From Lentisphaerota bacterium (GTDB lineage: Bacteria > Verrucomicrobiota > Kiritimatiellia > CAIQIC01 > Lenti-01): a stretch of DNA of 35,194 bases. A model generated the notes under the pieces. It saw nothing but the letters and a program-made list of their open reading frames with translations, was not told the DNA's origin and did no database searches. Both the position numbers and the translations under genes were made by a program. Below, piece by piece: positions 1 to 8,844 of the stretch; position 1 is the first letter of the stretch, and each line of letters opens with the position of its first letter. The stretch covers positions 1 through 35,194 of the forward strand of contig JAAZFE010000037.1 in assembly GCA_012511885.1 (NCBI GenBank), given 5' to 3'.

Positions 1-216
1 CTGAATAATTCATCAACATGGATGAAAACATCTTTACTTATTGTTGCACTGCATGATGTGGATATTTGGATAAAAATTTATTTTTCATCCCTGTTGCCCT
101 TCGGCGCGACGATTCCAACCCGTCTGCTTTGTTCTGCGGGGTTCGCAGTATGTCCATACAGCTTCACCCCCGCACGCCTCGCATCCGGGCCGGACTTGTC
201 GCGTGAATTATCCAGG
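1..216. mobile_element. MITE-like element, copy 1 (left-most base probably outside the window)
   Basis: One of three related ~217-bp elements in the window. The left end CTGAATAATTCA (1-12) and the right end TGAATTATCCAGG (204-216) form terminal inverted repeats; the expected first C lies just outside the window. Inside are two hairpin-forming arms: 14-28 with 82-96, and the G-rich/C-rich pair flanking GTATG-TC-CATAC near 136-175. The base group after the right end is TTAG, so a TTAG is predicted immediately before the window if the 4-bp target duplication seen at the other copies holds. Bases 1-57 are identical to 16714-16770. No transposase is encoded, so this is a non-autonomous element. 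A reading frame through it (22-267) has no family resemblance and I do not regard it as a gene. Confidence 0.85.
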
Positions 217-326
217 TTAGACGGGGGCCGCCGCCCAAAAACCGGGCCGCGGGAGGGGGGCAAATAAAGGGGGTCGCGGGCTTTTCTTGTTTGCAGGCGG
301 GGGGAGGTGGGGAGTAGGATAGAGGC
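217..326 (+). other. Leader region upstream of the lipid operon
   Basis: About 110 bases between the mobile element and psd. It is very G-rich, with a GC-rich stretch around 222-262 that could fold, and a purine-rich segment (GGAGGTGGGGAG, about 302-313) ahead of the psd start. No convincing -35/-10 pair could be picked out. The operon promoter probably lies here or in the right end of the element. Confidence 0.4.
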
Positions 327-995
327 GTGATGAAAATTGTCCGAGATGGTTATTCGCTGATCATCGGTTTTCCGGCGGTGGGCGTGGTGCTGGGCTTGGT
401 GGCGCAACGGTGGGTTGGCAACGGGCTGGCGCTGGCGTTTTATCTGCTGGGGCTGGCGGGCTGCCTGTTCATGCTGTATTTTTTCCGTGATCCGGAACGT
501 GTGCCGGAGTGTGCCGACGATGAATTCGTGTCGGCGGCGGATGGCGTGGTGCGGTCGGTGGAGTTGATCGAGGAAACGTGTTTTTTGAAGTGCCCGACGG
601 TGCGGATCAGCGTGTTTTTGAGTCCGTTCAACGTGCACGTGAACCGGCATTCGATGAGCGGGGTGATCCGCGAGGCGGGCTATACGCCGGGACGGCATTT
701 GCTGACGCTGGATCCGCGGTCGTCGGAGGTGAACGAGCACAGTTCGATTTTGGTGGAGGGGGAACGGACGAGCTGCCTGCTGCGGCAGATTGTGGGGCCG
801 ATTGTGCGCCGGGTGGTCTATTGGCAGGAGGCCGGCGCGCGCGTGGAGAAGGGCGAGCGCCTGGGGATGATGAAGTTCGGGTCGCGCATGGATGTGTATT
901 TTCCGGCGGCGGACGTCGAGGCCACGGTGAAGCGCGGGGACCAGGTGTTGGCCGGGCTGACGGTGGTGGCGCGCCTGAAGAAGACGGCGGACTGA
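327..995 (+). CDS. psd: Phosphatidylserine decarboxylase proenzyme
   Basis: Makes phosphatidylethanolamine by decarboxylating phosphatidylserine, at the inner face of the cytoplasmic membrane. The 222-aa product fits the short Psd class (about 210-230 aa). Two hydrophobic segments lie near residues 12-52, followed by the family block FLSPFNVHVNRHSMSG and the C-terminal FGSRMDVYFP. In this class the proenzyme cleaves itself at the Gly-Ser bond (here G185-S186) and the serine becomes the pyruvoyl group. The start is an ATG-ATG pair; the first is used here and the second (330) is possible. The stop is one base before the pssA start, so the two consecutive phospholipid enzymes are co-transcribed. 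Confidence 0.95.
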   Translation: MMKIVRDGYSLIIGFPAVGVVLGLVAQRWVGNGLALAFYLLGLAGCLFMLYFFRDPERVPECADDEFVSAADGVVRSVELIEETCFLKCPTVRISVFLSPFNVHVNRHSMSGVIREAGYTPGRHLLTLDPRSSEVNEHSSILVEGERTSCLLRQIVGPIVRRVVYWQEAGARVEKGERLGMMKFGSRMDVYFPAADVEATVKRGDQVLAGLTVVARLKKTAD

Positions 996-996
996 A

Positions 997-1782
997 ATGA
1001 ACAACTGGCGTAAATTGGTGCCCTGTGCCTGCACGTTTCTGGCGCTGTGCGCCGGCGTGGGCAGCATCCTTGCAGCGGGGCGGGGCGACTTTCTGCTGGC
1101 GGCGCAGCTGATTCTGGTATCGCTGATTCTGGACGGTTTGGACGGGACGCTGGCGCGGCTGCTGGACGCGCAGACGGAGTTCGGCGCGGAGCTGGACACG
1201 TTTGTGGATATTACCAGCTTTGGTTTGGCGCCGGCGGTGATGCTCTATTTGCATCCGAACGGTTTGCAGGCGTTCGGGGTGTGGGGGTTCCTGTTCGCGT
1301 TTGCTTATGCGGCGTCGGGGGCATCGCGTTTGGCGCGTTTTCGGGTGGTGGACCCGTATCGCGGCCAGCGGGGCTATCTGGGGCTGCCGATTACGGTGGC
1401 GGCGGGGGTGGCGGCGGCCTTTATGGTGGCGTTGGAATGCCCGGCGGGAGTCAACTGCCTGCCGGTTTCGCTGGCGGAGGGGCCGGTTTCGATTCTTTTC
1501 TGGAGCATGCTGGCGGTGCTGCTGGTGTTGCAGGTGTCGCATATCCGCTATTCGAAGCCGACCAAGAATCCGCAGGTGCTGATTCCCTTTTTGGTGTGCA
1601 TTGTGCTGCTGTTTATTCCGCCGGTGGCGGCCTGGTCGGCCTTGCTGATGATGGTGTACGGCGTGTGGTTTGGGTTTGTGTCGCCGTTTTTCTTCCGCCG
1701 GTTTCTGGTGCGGCTGGAGGAGGAGGCCGGGGAACCGCTGCTCGAGGCGGCCGGGGTGATGGAAGCGGAGGATGAGCCATGA
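997..1782 (+). CDS. pssA: CDP-diacylglycerol-serine O-phosphatidyltransferase
   Basis: Transfers phosphatidyl from CDP-diacylglycerol to L-serine, giving the phosphatidylserine that Psd decarboxylates. It shows the CDP-alcohol phosphatidyltransferase signature DG-x2-AR-x8-G-x3-D-x3-D in the stretch starting LDGLDGTLARLLDAQ. Several hydrophobic segments and the 261-aa length fit the membrane-bound subclass II enzymes. The charged C-terminal tail (EEEAGE...EAEDEP) is not part of the catalytic domain. It begins one base after the psd stop and its stop overlaps the coaD start as ATGA. The position beside psd supports serine rather than glycerol phosphate or inositol as acceptor. Confidence 0.93.
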   Translation: MNNWRKLVPCACTFLALCAGVGSILAAGRGDFLLAAQLILVSLILDGLDGTLARLLDAQTEFGAELDTFVDITSFGLAPAVMLYLHPNGLQAFGVWGFLFAFAYAASGASRLARFRVVDPYRGQRGYLGLPITVAAGVAAAFMVALECPAGVNCLPVSLAEGPVSILFWSMLAVLLVLQVSHIRYSKPTKNPQVLIPFLVCIVLLFIPPVAAWSALLMMVYGVWFGFVSPFFFRRFLVRLEEEAGEPLLEAAGVMEAEDEP

Positions 1783-2309
1783 GGCGGGCGATTTATGCCG
1801 GGACGTTTGATCCGGTGACGTTCGGGCACGTGGATGTGGCCGAGCGGGCGGCCAGCGTGTGCGAGCGGCTGACGGTGGCGGTGGCGGCCAATCCGGGCAA
1901 GACGCCGATGTTCGAGCTGGAGGAGCGCCTGGAGCTGGCGCGGACGAGTCTGGCGCACCTGAAGAATGTGGATGTGGAGCCGTTTGACGGTTTGCTGGTG
2001 GATTGGGCGCGCGCGCGGAATATTACGCTGCTGATTCGCGGGCTGCGGGCGTTTTCCGACTTCGAGTATGAGTTCCAGATGGCGCTGACGAATCGCAAGC
2101 TGGCGCCGGACATTGAGACGATGTTTTTGATGCCGAACGAGGATTTCAGCTATATCAGTTCGAGCATGGTGCGCGAGATTGCGTCGCTGGGGGGGGCGGT
2201 GGAGCAGTTTGTGCCGCCGCTGGTGGCGGTGGTGCTCAAGACCAAGCTGGGGCCGCGGCAGGCGGCGCGGGGCGGGGAGAATGGGATGCCGGAAATGAGG
2301 ATGGAATAG
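1779..2309 (+). CDS. coaD: Phosphopantetheine adenylyltransferase
   Basis: Penultimate step of coenzyme A synthesis: adenylyl transfer from ATP to 4'-phosphopantetheine, in the cytoplasm. The N terminus reads RRAIYAGTFDPVTFGHVDV, containing the nucleotidyltransferase T-x-GH motif (TFGH). The block NEDFSYISSSMVREIASLGG near residue 125 matches the ISSS(M/T)VRE signature of CoaD. The 176-aa product is slightly longer than the usual 160 because of a C-terminal extension after KTKLG. Its ATG overlaps the pssA stop by four bases. CoA is the source of the ACP prosthetic group, so the gene fits the lipid operon. Confidence 0.95.
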   Translation: MRRAIYAGTFDPVTFGHVDVAERAASVCERLTVAVAANPGKTPMFELEERLELARTSLAHLKNVDVEPFDGLLVDWARARNITLLIRGLRAFSDFEYEFQMALTNRKLAPDIETMFLMPNEDFSYISSSMVREIASLGGAVEQFVPPLVAVVLKTKLGPRQAARGGENGMPEMRME

Positions 2310-2365
2310 CGCAGAACCGTTTGGGTGGTGTTTGCCGGGGGGCGGGGAGAAGGTGGACCGGAATC

Positions 2366-2893
2366 ATGATTCGTTTTCAGACAAGCCAACTTGGGGATGA
2401 GGACCTGCATCTGGCGGGGGAGGAGGATGGCGCGCTGCTGGACCTGGAGGGGGATCCCGTGGCGCGGGAGGACGGGCCGATTGCCTATGACCTGAGTCTG
2501 GAACGCGCGGGCGGGGAGCTGATCGTGCGCGGGGAGATCCGCGCGCCGATGAAACTGCGCTGCCGGCGCTGCGCGGAATTGTTCTCGACAATTGTGCGGG
2601 TTTCGTCATTCTTGCACGCCTATGACTGGGAGGAGTGTCCGGAGTTTCTGGACGTCTCCGAAGACGTGCGCGAGGATATTCTGCTGGAAGTTCCGGGATA
2701 TCCCCTGTGCGCGGAGGCCTGTCAGGGACTCTGCCCGCAGTGCGGGCAGAATTTGAACGGGGGCGCCTGCGGGTGCCGGCCGGTGGAAGATGTGCTGTCG
2801 CCCTGGGCGGCGCTGAATGAAATAGTTGTCGCGGATGCGCCGGAGTCCCGTTCGACGGGGCGGGGCGGGCCGCGCGGAAAGAACAAGGAGTAG
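2366..2893 (+). CDS. yceD: YceD/DUF177 family protein
   Basis: A 175-aa DUF177 protein. The family is almost always encoded just before rpmF, as here, and is linked to large-subunit rRNA and L32 biology, although its biochemical role is not settled. It carries Cys pairs in LRCRRCAELF near the middle and the diagnostic C-terminal GLCPQCGQNLNGG, both plausible metal-binding or structural motifs. I chose the ATG at 2366, which gives MIRFQTSQLG and has the purine-rich GGGGAGAAGG ahead of it. An in-frame ATG at 2321 would add 15 unusual residues. The stop is four bases before the rpmF ATG and overlaps its Shine-Dalgarno region. Confidence 0.88.
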   Translation: MIRFQTSQLGDEDLHLAGEEDGALLDLEGDPVAREDGPIAYDLSLERAGGELIVRGEIRAPMKLRCRRCAELFSTIVRVSSFLHAYDWEECPEFLDVSEDVREDILLEVPGYPLCAEACQGLCPQCGQNLNGGACGCRPVEDVLSPWAALNEIVVADAPESRSTGRGGPRGKNKE

Positions 2894-2897
2894 AGAG

Positions 2898-3089
2898 ATG
2901 GCAGTTCCGAAACGGAAAACCTCGAAGAGTCGCACGCGGATGCGCAAGGCGGTTTGGGCGAGCAAGATTCCCCAGGCGGCGGCCGTGGCCTGTCCGGAAT
3001 GCGGCGCGCCGCGCCAACCTCACCGGGTGTGCCCAAGTTGCGGGATGTACAAGGGTCGTCAAGTGGTGATCAAGAAGACCAAGGAGTAG
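2898..3089 (+). CDS. rpmF: 50S ribosomal protein L32
   Basis: A 63-aa structural protein of the large ribosomal subunit. It begins MAVPKRKTSKSRTRMRKA, the typical L32 N terminus, and has two CxxC pairs (CPECG and CPSCG) in the C-terminal half, making it the zinc-ribbon form. The start is set by AAGGAG at 2885-2890, seven bases upstream. The order yceD-rpmF-plsX-fab genes is widely conserved and couples ribosome production to fatty-acid synthesis. Confidence 0.97.
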   Translation: MAVPKRKTSKSRTRMRKAVWASKIPQAAAVACPECGAPRQPHRVCPSCGMYKGRQVVIKKTKE

Positions 3090-3131
3090 GGAGGGCGGCC
3101 GGTTGACGACCAACGCAGGGGGCCGGTGGTA

Positions 3132-4226
3132 ATGCGCATTGCCGTGGATGCGATGGGGGGGGATTTTGCGCCTCAAGCCATTGTGGAAGGGGCGCTGGCG
3201 GCCCTGCGCGGCTGCCGGGACATCGAGAAGCTGTTCCTGGTGGGCGACGAGACGGCGATTCGCGCCGAGATCCAGCGCTGCGGGGGGTTGCCGGCGCGGG
3301 TGGAGATCCGCCACGCGTCGGAAGTGATCGGCATGGGCGAGTCAGCGGCCAAGTCGGTGCGCAACAAGCGGGATGCCTCGATCAGCCGGGCGGTGGACCT
3401 GGTGAAGGCCGGGGAGGCGGACGCGGTATTTTCGGCGGGCAATACGGGGGCGTCGGTGGCGGCGGCCACGTTGAAGCTGCGCACGCTGGAGGGGGTGCGG
3501 CGGTCGGCCATCGCGGTGGCCATGCCCACGCCGACGGACAAGCCCATGGTGCTGGTGGATGGCGGGGCCACGCCGGACTGCACGCCGGAAATCCTGATGC
3601 AGTTCGCGGTGATGGGGTCGGCATATTCGCAAAAGATCATCGGGCAGGCGTCGCCCAAGGTGGGGCTGATGAGCGTGGGGTCGGAGGTGACCAAGGGGAA
3701 CACGCTGAGCCGTGAGACCTATGAGCTGCTGAGCAAGGCGCCCATCCGGTTTATCGGCAACGTGGAGGGGCACGATTTGTTCGAGGGGGACGTGGATGTG
3801 GTGGTGTGCGACGGGTTTACCGGCAACGTGATTTTGAAGACCAGCGAGAGCGTGGCCCACGCCATTGGACGCTGGCTGAAGCAGGAACTGACCAGGAACC
3901 CCATCCGCCTGCTGGGGGCGCTGCTGCTGCGGGGGGGGCTGAACGCGTTGCGGCGCAAGACCAGCAAGAGCACCTATGGCGGCGCGCCGCTGCTGGGGGT
4001 GAACGGGATTTGCATTATCGGCCACGGCAGCTCGGACGCGGTCGCGGCGCAGAATGGCATTATGCAAGCGGTGCGCGCGGTGCAAAGCCGCCTGAACGCC
4101 GCAATTTTGGAAGGGATGCGCCAAACGGACGAACTGCTGCCGCCGCCGGGCGGCCTTCTGCAAACCATGCGGAGCCGCCTGAGCGAACGGATCGAAGAGA
4201 TTCGCGCGGGATCGCCCCGGCCGTAA
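3132..4226 (+). CDS. plsX: Phosphate acyltransferase PlsX
   Basis: Converts acyl-ACP to acyl-phosphate, the acyl donor for the first step of phospholipid synthesis by PlsY. The N terminus MRIAVDAMGGDFAP is the family hallmark. Further conserved blocks are SAGNTGA, TPDCTPEILMQFAVMGS, KGNTLSRETYELL, DGFTGNVILKTSE and KSTYGGAPLLGVNG. Its 364 aa are slightly longer than the usual 330-345. A GTG six bases upstream (3126) is possible but the ATG at 3132 matches family starts. It sits between rpmF and fabH with short gaps, in the standard lipid order. PlsX is peripherally membrane-associated. Confidence 0.95.
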   Translation: MRIAVDAMGGDFAPQAIVEGALAALRGCRDIEKLFLVGDETAIRAEIQRCGGLPARVEIRHASEVIGMGESAAKSVRNKRDASISRAVDLVKAGEADAVFSAGNTGASVAAATLKLRTLEGVRRSAIAVAMPTPTDKPMVLVDGGATPDCTPEILMQFAVMGSAYSQKIIGQASPKVGLMSVGSEVTKGNTLSRETYELLSKAPIRFIGNVEGHDLFEGDVDVVVCDGFTGNVILKTSESVAHAIGRWLKQELTRNPIRLLGALLLRGGLNALRRKTSKSTYGGAPLLGVNGICIIGHGSSDAVAAQNGIMQAVRAVQSRLNAAILEGMRQTDELLPPPGGLLQTMRSRLSERIEEIRAGSPRP

Positions 4227-4236
4227 GGAAGTGGAT

Positions 4237-5229
4237 ATGAGCAAGATGTATGCCGCCATCGCTGGCACCGGGCATTATGTCCCCGAGAAGGTGCTGACCA
4301 ATGCCGATCTCGAGCGGATGGTGGAGACCAGTGACGAATGGATCCGCACGCGGACGGGGATTGGCGAGCGGCGGATTGCCGGGGCGAATGAGTTCAGCTC
4401 GGACATGGGGGCGGCGGCGGGGCGCATGGCGTTGGCGAATGCGGGGGTGGCGCCGGAGGATGTCGAGGCGATTTATGTGGGGACCTGCACGCCGGACATG
4501 TTTTTTCCGAGTACGGCGTGTCTGATCCAGGCGGCGCTGGGCGCGAAGCGGGCCTATGGTTTTGATGTGTCGGCGGCCTGTTCGGGTTTTCTGGTGGCGC
4601 TGGACACGGCGGCCGCGGCGATCGAGTCGGGGCGCATCCAGAACGCGCTGGTGGTGGGCGCCGAGAAGCTTAGCTCGGTGACGGACTGGACCCAGCGCGA
4701 CACCTGCGTGTTGTTTGGCGATGGCGCGGGAGCGGTGGTGCTGAAGCCGTCAGATCGTCCCGGGGTGCGTTCGACCCTGCTGGGAGTGGACGGGAATTTG
4801 GATGACCTTCTGTATCTGCCGGGGGGGGGGTGCCGGCATCCGGCCTCGGCAGAGAGCGTGCGGGATCGCCTGCACTTCATTCACATGGCCGGGCGCGAGA
4901 CCTTCAAGGTGGCGGTGACCACGATGTTCGAGGCCGCCAAGGAGGCGACCCGGCGCGCGGGGCTGGCGATCGGAGACATTGACTGGATGATTTTCCATCA
5001 GGCGAACCTGCGGATTATTGACGCGGTGGCGCAGCGGCTGGGCGGCCCGGAGATTGCCCGGAAGGCCATTGTGAACATTGACCGCTATGGCAATACGTCG
5101 GCGGCGAGCATTCCGCTGGCGCTGTCGGAGGCGGTGGCGGACGGCCGGGTCAAATCCGGCGACAAGATTCTGATGGTGGCGTTTGGCGGGGGGCTGACCT
5201 GGGGGGGGATGGTGGTGGAGTGGATATGA
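4237..5229 (+). CDS. fabH: 3-oxoacyl-[ACP] synthase III (KAS III)
   Basis: Starts fatty-acid synthesis by condensing acetyl-CoA or another acyl-CoA primer with malonyl-ACP. The 330-aa product contains the catalytic Cys in VSAACSGF, the His in WMIFHQANLRI and the Asn in YGNTSAAS, so the Cys-His-Asn triad is intact. The ATG at 4237 is preferred over the GTG at 4231 because AAGGAA (4225-4230) then sits six bases upstream. A run of nine Gs falls within the gene (about 4820-4830), a site where sequencing slips could occur, but the frame is intact. The stop overlaps the fabD start as ATGA. Confidence 0.95.
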   Translation: MSKMYAAIAGTGHYVPEKVLTNADLERMVETSDEWIRTRTGIGERRIAGANEFSSDMGAAAGRMALANAGVAPEDVEAIYVGTCTPDMFFPSTACLIQAALGAKRAYGFDVSAACSGFLVALDTAAAAIESGRIQNALVVGAEKLSSVTDWTQRDTCVLFGDGAGAVVLKPSDRPGVRSTLLGVDGNLDDLLYLPGGGCRHPASAESVRDRLHFIHMAGRETFKVAVTTMFEAAKEATRRAGLAIGDIDWMIFHQANLRIIDAVAQRLGGPEIARKAIVNIDRYGNTSAASIPLALSEAVADGRVKSGDKILMVAFGGGLTWGGMVVEWI

Positions 5230-6152
5230 GCGGCATGCTGCTGTTTCCCGGTCAGGGGGTGCAAGAGGTGGGGATGGGGCGTGATCTGGCCGAAGGCCTG
5301 CCGGAGTGCGCCGCGCTGTTCGCCCGGGCGGGCGAGTTGCTGGGGTTTGATGTGCTGAAGCTGTGCCGGGAGGGGCCGATCGAGGAGTTGACGAAGTCGC
5401 ACCACGCGCAGCCGGCGATTTTTACGGTGAGCATGGCGGCGTGGACGGCGTTGGGGCACTTTGCGGGGGCGGGGTTCGCGCCGGCGGGGGCGGCCGGGCA
5501 TAGTTTGGGGGAGTGGGCGGCGCTGTGCGCGGCGGGGGTGGTGTCGTTCGAGGATGCGGTGCGGATTTTGCACGCGCGGGGCCGGTTCATGCAGGAGGCC
5601 TGCGAGGCCGCGCCCGGCGGCATGCTGGCGGTGATTGGCCTGCCGCCGGAGGAGCTGGAAGCGGTGGCGGCGCAAAGCGGCCTGGAGATGGCCAATCTGA
5701 ATTCGCCGCAGCAGACCGTGCTTTCGGGGGCGGCGGACCGCCTCGAGGCGGGGGCGGAGGCCGCCAAGGCCGCCGGCGCCAAGCGCGCGATCCGACTGCC
5801 GGTGGCGGGGGCGTTCCACTCGACGCTGATGCAGCCGGCGGCGGACCGGCTGGCCGCTTTGCTGGCGGATGTGGAGTTCCGGGCGCCCGCGACGCCGGTT
5901 TGGTCGAATGTGAGCGGTCGTCGGCATGGCGGGCCGGACGAAATCCGCGCGGCGATGGTGGCGCAGGTGGTTTCGGGCGTGCGCTGGACGGACTGTTATC
6001 GGGATATGGCCGCGGCGGGGATGACGCTGGGAATGGAGTGCGGCCCGGGGCGGGTGCTGGCGGATTTGGGTCGGCGCATTCTGCCCGAGGTGAAGGTGGT
6101 CAACATTTTTGACTTGGCGGGGGCGCGGGAGGCGGCCACACTAGGCCCATGA
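5226..6152 (+). CDS. fabD: Malonyl-CoA:ACP transacylase
   Basis: Transfers malonyl from malonyl-CoA to ACP, giving the two-carbon donor for all elongation rounds. The 308-aa protein starts near [19 protein letters not shown], contains the nucleophile elbow GHSLGEW (Ser) and the downstream GAFHSTLM, which provides the active-site His. I chose the ATG at 5226, which overlaps the fabH stop by four bases; a GTG at 5220 is the alternative. A 25-base gap separates it from fabG. Confidence 0.94.
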   Translation: MSGMLLFPGQGVQEVGMGRDLAEGLPECAALFARAGELLGFDVLKLCREGPIEELTKSHHAQPAIFTVSMAAWTALGHFAGAGFAPAGAAGHSLGEWAALCAAGVVSFEDAVRILHARGRFMQEACEAAPGGMLAVIGLPPEELEAVAAQSGLEMANLNSPQQTVLSGAADRLEAGAEAAKAAGAKRAIRLPVAGAFHSTLMQPAADRLAALLADVEFRAPATPVWSNVSGRRHGGPDEIRAAMVAQVVSGVRWTDCYRDMAAAGMTLGMECGPGRVLADLGRRILPEVKVVNIFDLAGAREAATLGP

Positions 6153-6177
6153 TTTTGTAGCGGAGTCGAGTGGACCG

Positions 6178-6927
6178 ATGATCGTATCAGCTTTGGACAA
6201 GAAAGTGGCCCTGGTGACCGGGGCGGCCCGGGGAATCGGGCAGGCGATTGCCGTGGAGCTGGCCGCGGATGGCGCGGATGTGGCTCTGGCCGACGTGCAG
6301 ACGGAGTGGCTGGAGGAGACGGCCGGGCTGGTGCGCGCCCAGGGGCGGCGGGCGGAGACCTATGCCATGGATGTGGCGGTGGAGGCTTCCGTGGAAGCCG
6401 CCGTGGCCAAAATGCTGGAAGATTTCGGGCGGATTGACGTGCTGGTGAACAACGCGGGCATCACGCGCGACACCCTGCTGATGCGGATGAGCGAGGCGGA
6501 CTGGGACGCGGTGCTGGACATCAACCTGAAGGGGGCGTTTTTGGTGACCCGGGCGGTGGTGAAGCCCATGATGAAGCAGCGCTCGGGGGTGATTGTGAAC
6601 ATCGCGAGCGTGGTGGGGCTGATGGGAAACGCGGGACAGGCGAATTATACGGCTTCGAAGGCGGGGCTGATCGCGCTGACCAAGACCACGGCCCGAGAGC
6701 TGGGCAGCCGCAGCATCCGCGTGAATGCCGTGGCGCCGGGCTATATCCGCACCGCCATGACCGAGAAGCTTTCGGACGCGGCCCGCGCCGCGATGCTGAA
6801 CCTGGTGCCCCTGCGGCGGCCGGGCGAACCCGAAGATGTGGCCAGGGTGGTTTCGTTCCTGGCAAGTGACAACGCCGCCTATGTGAACGGTCAGGTGCTG
6901 ACGGTTTGCGGCGGCATGGTGATGTAG
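6178..6927 (+). CDS. fabG: 3-oxoacyl-[ACP] reductase
   Basis: NADPH-dependent reduction of 3-oxoacyl-ACP to 3-hydroxyacyl-ACP. The 249-aa short-chain dehydrogenase has the cofactor motif [13 protein letters not shown], the catalytic Ser in IASVVG and the Tyr/Lys pair in YTASKAG. It ends with [13 protein letters not shown], typical of FabG. The start at 6178 has only a weak ribosome-binding site. Its place between fabD and acpP supports FabG over other short-chain dehydrogenases. Confidence 0.94.
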   Translation: MIVSALDKKVALVTGAARGIGQAIAVELAADGADVALADVQTEWLEETAGLVRAQGRRAETYAMDVAVEASVEAAVAKMLEDFGRIDVLVNNAGITRDTLLMRMSEADWDAVLDINLKGAFLVTRAVVKPMMKQRSGVIVNIASVVGLMGNAGQANYTASKAGLIALTKTTARELGSRSIRVNAVAPGYIRTAMTEKLSDAARAAMLNLVPLRRPGEPEDVARVVSFLASDNAAYVNGQVLTVCGGMVM

Positions 6928-6960
6928 AAAAGAAAACAACCAAGAAACGGAGAACACAAC

Positions 6961-7197
6961 ATGTCCTTGGAAGATAGAGTGAAAGATATCATCGTGGATC
7001 AGATCGGCGTGACCCGGGAGCAGTTGACCCCGGAAGCCTCCTTTTTGGAGGATTTGGGCGCGGATTCGCTGGACACGGTCGAGCTGGTGATGGCGTTTGA
7101 AGACGCGTTCGGCGAGAAGATTCCCGAAGAGGATGCCGACAAGCTGCGCACGGTCGGCGCGGTGATTGAATATCTGAAGGAAAAAGGCATCAGCTGA
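6961..7197 (+). CDS. acpP: Acyl carrier protein
   Basis: The 78-aa acidic carrier of growing acyl chains. The phosphopantetheine attachment motif is [19 protein letters not shown], the Ser being in DSL. Helix III follows in [18 protein letters not shown] at 6949-6953 lies seven bases before the start. The gene uses less G-heavy codons than its neighbours, as expected for a highly expressed gene. It is separated from fabF by a strong hairpin (7219-7265), which could let its level exceed that of fabF. Confidence 0.97.
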   Translation: MSLEDRVKDIIVDQIGVTREQLTPEASFLEDLGADSLDTVELVMAFEDAFGEKIPEEDADKLRTVGAVIEYLKEKGIS

Positions 7198-7218
7198 TTG
7201 TTTCCCCAGAACAAGCAA

Positions 7219-7265
7219 CAACGGGCCGGGTGCGCTTGCCTATGGGTGAAGGGCCCGGCTCGTTG
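7219..7265 (+). terminator. Strong hairpin between acpP and fabF (attenuator- or processing-like)
   Basis: CAACGGGCCGGG (7219-7230) pairs with CCCGGCTCGTTG (7254-7265): 12 pairs with a single G-U. No T-run follows, so it is not a classical intrinsic terminator. It may stabilise the acpP message or partly attenuate read-through into fabF. A small GGCT/AGCC stem follows at about 7266-7277. Confidence 0.45.
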
Positions 7266-7303
7266 GCTGTTGAGCCAAAGGCCGAGAAGGACAGGGAGGA
7301 TAT

Positions 7304-8548
7304 ATGACGGATAGACGGCGCGTTGTGGTGACCGGTTTGGGTGTTGTGAGCCCGGTGGGCAGCACGGTGGATTCGTTCTGGGAAGCGATCCAGAACGGGG
7401 AATCCGGCGTTGGCCCCATCACGTATTTTGACACCACCGAGTTTGCCACCAAATTCGGCGGTCAGGTGAAGGGTTTTTCGGCGGAGGACTTTATGTCGCG
7501 CAAGGAGGCGCGGCGGATGGATCCTTTCTGCCACTATGGGGTGGCGGCGGCGCAGATGGCCATGACGGACTCCGGACTGGACATGGATAAGGAGGATCCC
7601 CACCGCATCGGGGTGATTGCGGCCAGCGGAATTGGCGGTTTGCAGATTTTGCAGGAGCAGATGGATGTGTTGCGCACGCGCGGCCCGAGCCGGTTTTCGC
7701 CGTTTATGATTCCGCAGATGATTACCAACATGCTGCCCGGCCTGATCGCGATTCGGCATGGCCTGAAGGGGCCCAATTTTGCGGTGGTGACGGCCTGCGC
7801 TTCGGGCAACCACTGTCTGGGTGAGGCGCTGATGTGGATTCGCGAGGGGAAGGCCGATGTGATGGTGGCGGGCGGCGCGGAGGGGGCGATCTGCGAGTTG
7901 GGCGTGGGCGGCTTCAATGCCATGCGTGCGCTGAGCACGCGCAACGACGACCCGGCAGGCGCGAGCCGTCCGTTTGACAAGGATCGTGACGGGTTTGTGA
8001 TGGCCGAGGGCGCGGGCATCTTGATTCTCGAGGAATATGAGCGGGCCAAGGCGCGCGGGGCCAAGATCTATTGTGAGTTGGCCGGCTATAGTTGCACGGG
8101 CGACGCCTACCACATTACCGCGTTGGACGAGACGGCCGAAGGGCCGGCGCGGAGCATGAGCCAGGCCCTCGAAGACGCCGGCCTGACATCCGCGGACATT
8201 GACTATATCAACGCGCATGGCACCAGCACGCCACTGAACGATGTGGGCGAAACCAAGGCCATCAAGATTGCCTTGGGCGAGGCTGATGCGCGGCGCATCG
8301 CGGTCAGCTCGACCAAGAGCATGACCGGGCACCTGCTGGGCGCGGCCGGCGGGGTGGAGTCGGTGGTGTGCGCGCTGGTCTTGCGCGATGGCGTGATCCC
8401 GCCGACCATCAACTACCATACGCCGGACCCCGAGTGCGATCTGGACTATGTGCCGAACACGGCGCGCCAGGCCAAAGTCCGGGCCTGCTTGAACAATTCG
8501 CTGGGTTTTGGCGGGCACAACGCCACGTTGTGTTTCAAGGCGATGTAG
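7304..8548 (+). CDS. fabF: 3-oxoacyl-[ACP] synthase II (KAS II)
   Basis: Condenses acyl-ACP with malonyl-ACP in chain elongation. The 414-aa thiolase-fold enzyme has the nucleophile Cys in VVTACASGNH, one catalytic His in NAHGTSTPLND and the second in TKSMTGHLLGAAGG, plus the C-terminal NNSLGFGGHNA. A very good ribosome-binding site AGGGAGGA (7293-7300) sits four bases before the ATG. It ends the lipid operon; the 180 bases after it contain only weak GC-rich stems and the promoter of the tRNA. Confidence 0.96.
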   Translation: MTDRRRVVVTGLGVVSPVGSTVDSFWEAIQNGESGVGPITYFDTTEFATKFGGQVKGFSAEDFMSRKEARRMDPFCHYGVAAAQMAMTDSGLDMDKEDPHRIGVIAASGIGGLQILQEQMDVLRTRGPSRFSPFMIPQMITNMLPGLIAIRHGLKGPNFAVVTACASGNHCLGEALMWIREGKADVMVAGGAEGAICELGVGGFNAMRALSTRNDDPAGASRPFDKDRDGFVMAEGAGILILEEYERAKARGAKIYCELAGYSCTGDAYHITALDETAEGPARSMSQALEDAGLTSADIDYINAHGTSTPLNDVGETKAIKIALGEADARRIAVSSTKSMTGHLLGAAGGVESVVCALVLRDGVIPPTINYHTPDPECDLDYVPNTARQAKVRACLNNSLGFGGHNATLCFKAM

Positions 8549-8670
8549 GCGCGGCCAGCCGACGCCCGCCTTGCCGCCGGGCGACGGCCGGGCCTGGTTC
8601 CGTGGAGGCGTTGAGGGCCAATTGCGGTTGGCTTTCCGGCGACATTCGCTATAGTAGGCACGAGGAAAGG

Positions 8671-8700
8671 TTGACAGGGGCGGCTAAACGTGGGTATACA
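8671..8700 (+). promoter_or_regulatory. Sigma-70-like promoter of tRNA-Phe
   Basis: TTGACA (8671-8676), an 18-base spacer and TATACA (8695-8700). The tRNA starts 29 bases past the -10 box. It probably drives tRNA-Phe and may also read into nfnAB. The preceding stretch 8549-8670 shows no gene. Confidence 0.65.
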
Positions 8701-8728
8701 CGCCCGACATAGTTTATTGCATTCAGGT

Positions 8729-8804
<76 letters not shown>

Positions 8805-8844
8805 TTTTTTTATGGAGGCGCGGGGGCGGGCGGGAGAGGAACAC

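Noticed and set aside
22-267. 81-aa frame through mobile-element copy 1
   Set aside because: The frame is not kept across copies (copies 2 and 3 have indels and stops), and the conservation follows hairpin arms rather than codons.
78-1199. Long open frame antisense to psd and pssA, and similar ones throughout (for example 14547-16712 on the + strand)
   Set aside because: High-GC antisense shadows rich in Arg, His, Pro or Gly without family motifs; the overlapping genes have clear conserved motifs.
8563-8583. Weak GC-rich stem after fabF as an intrinsic terminator
   Set aside because: Only six base pairs and no T-run.
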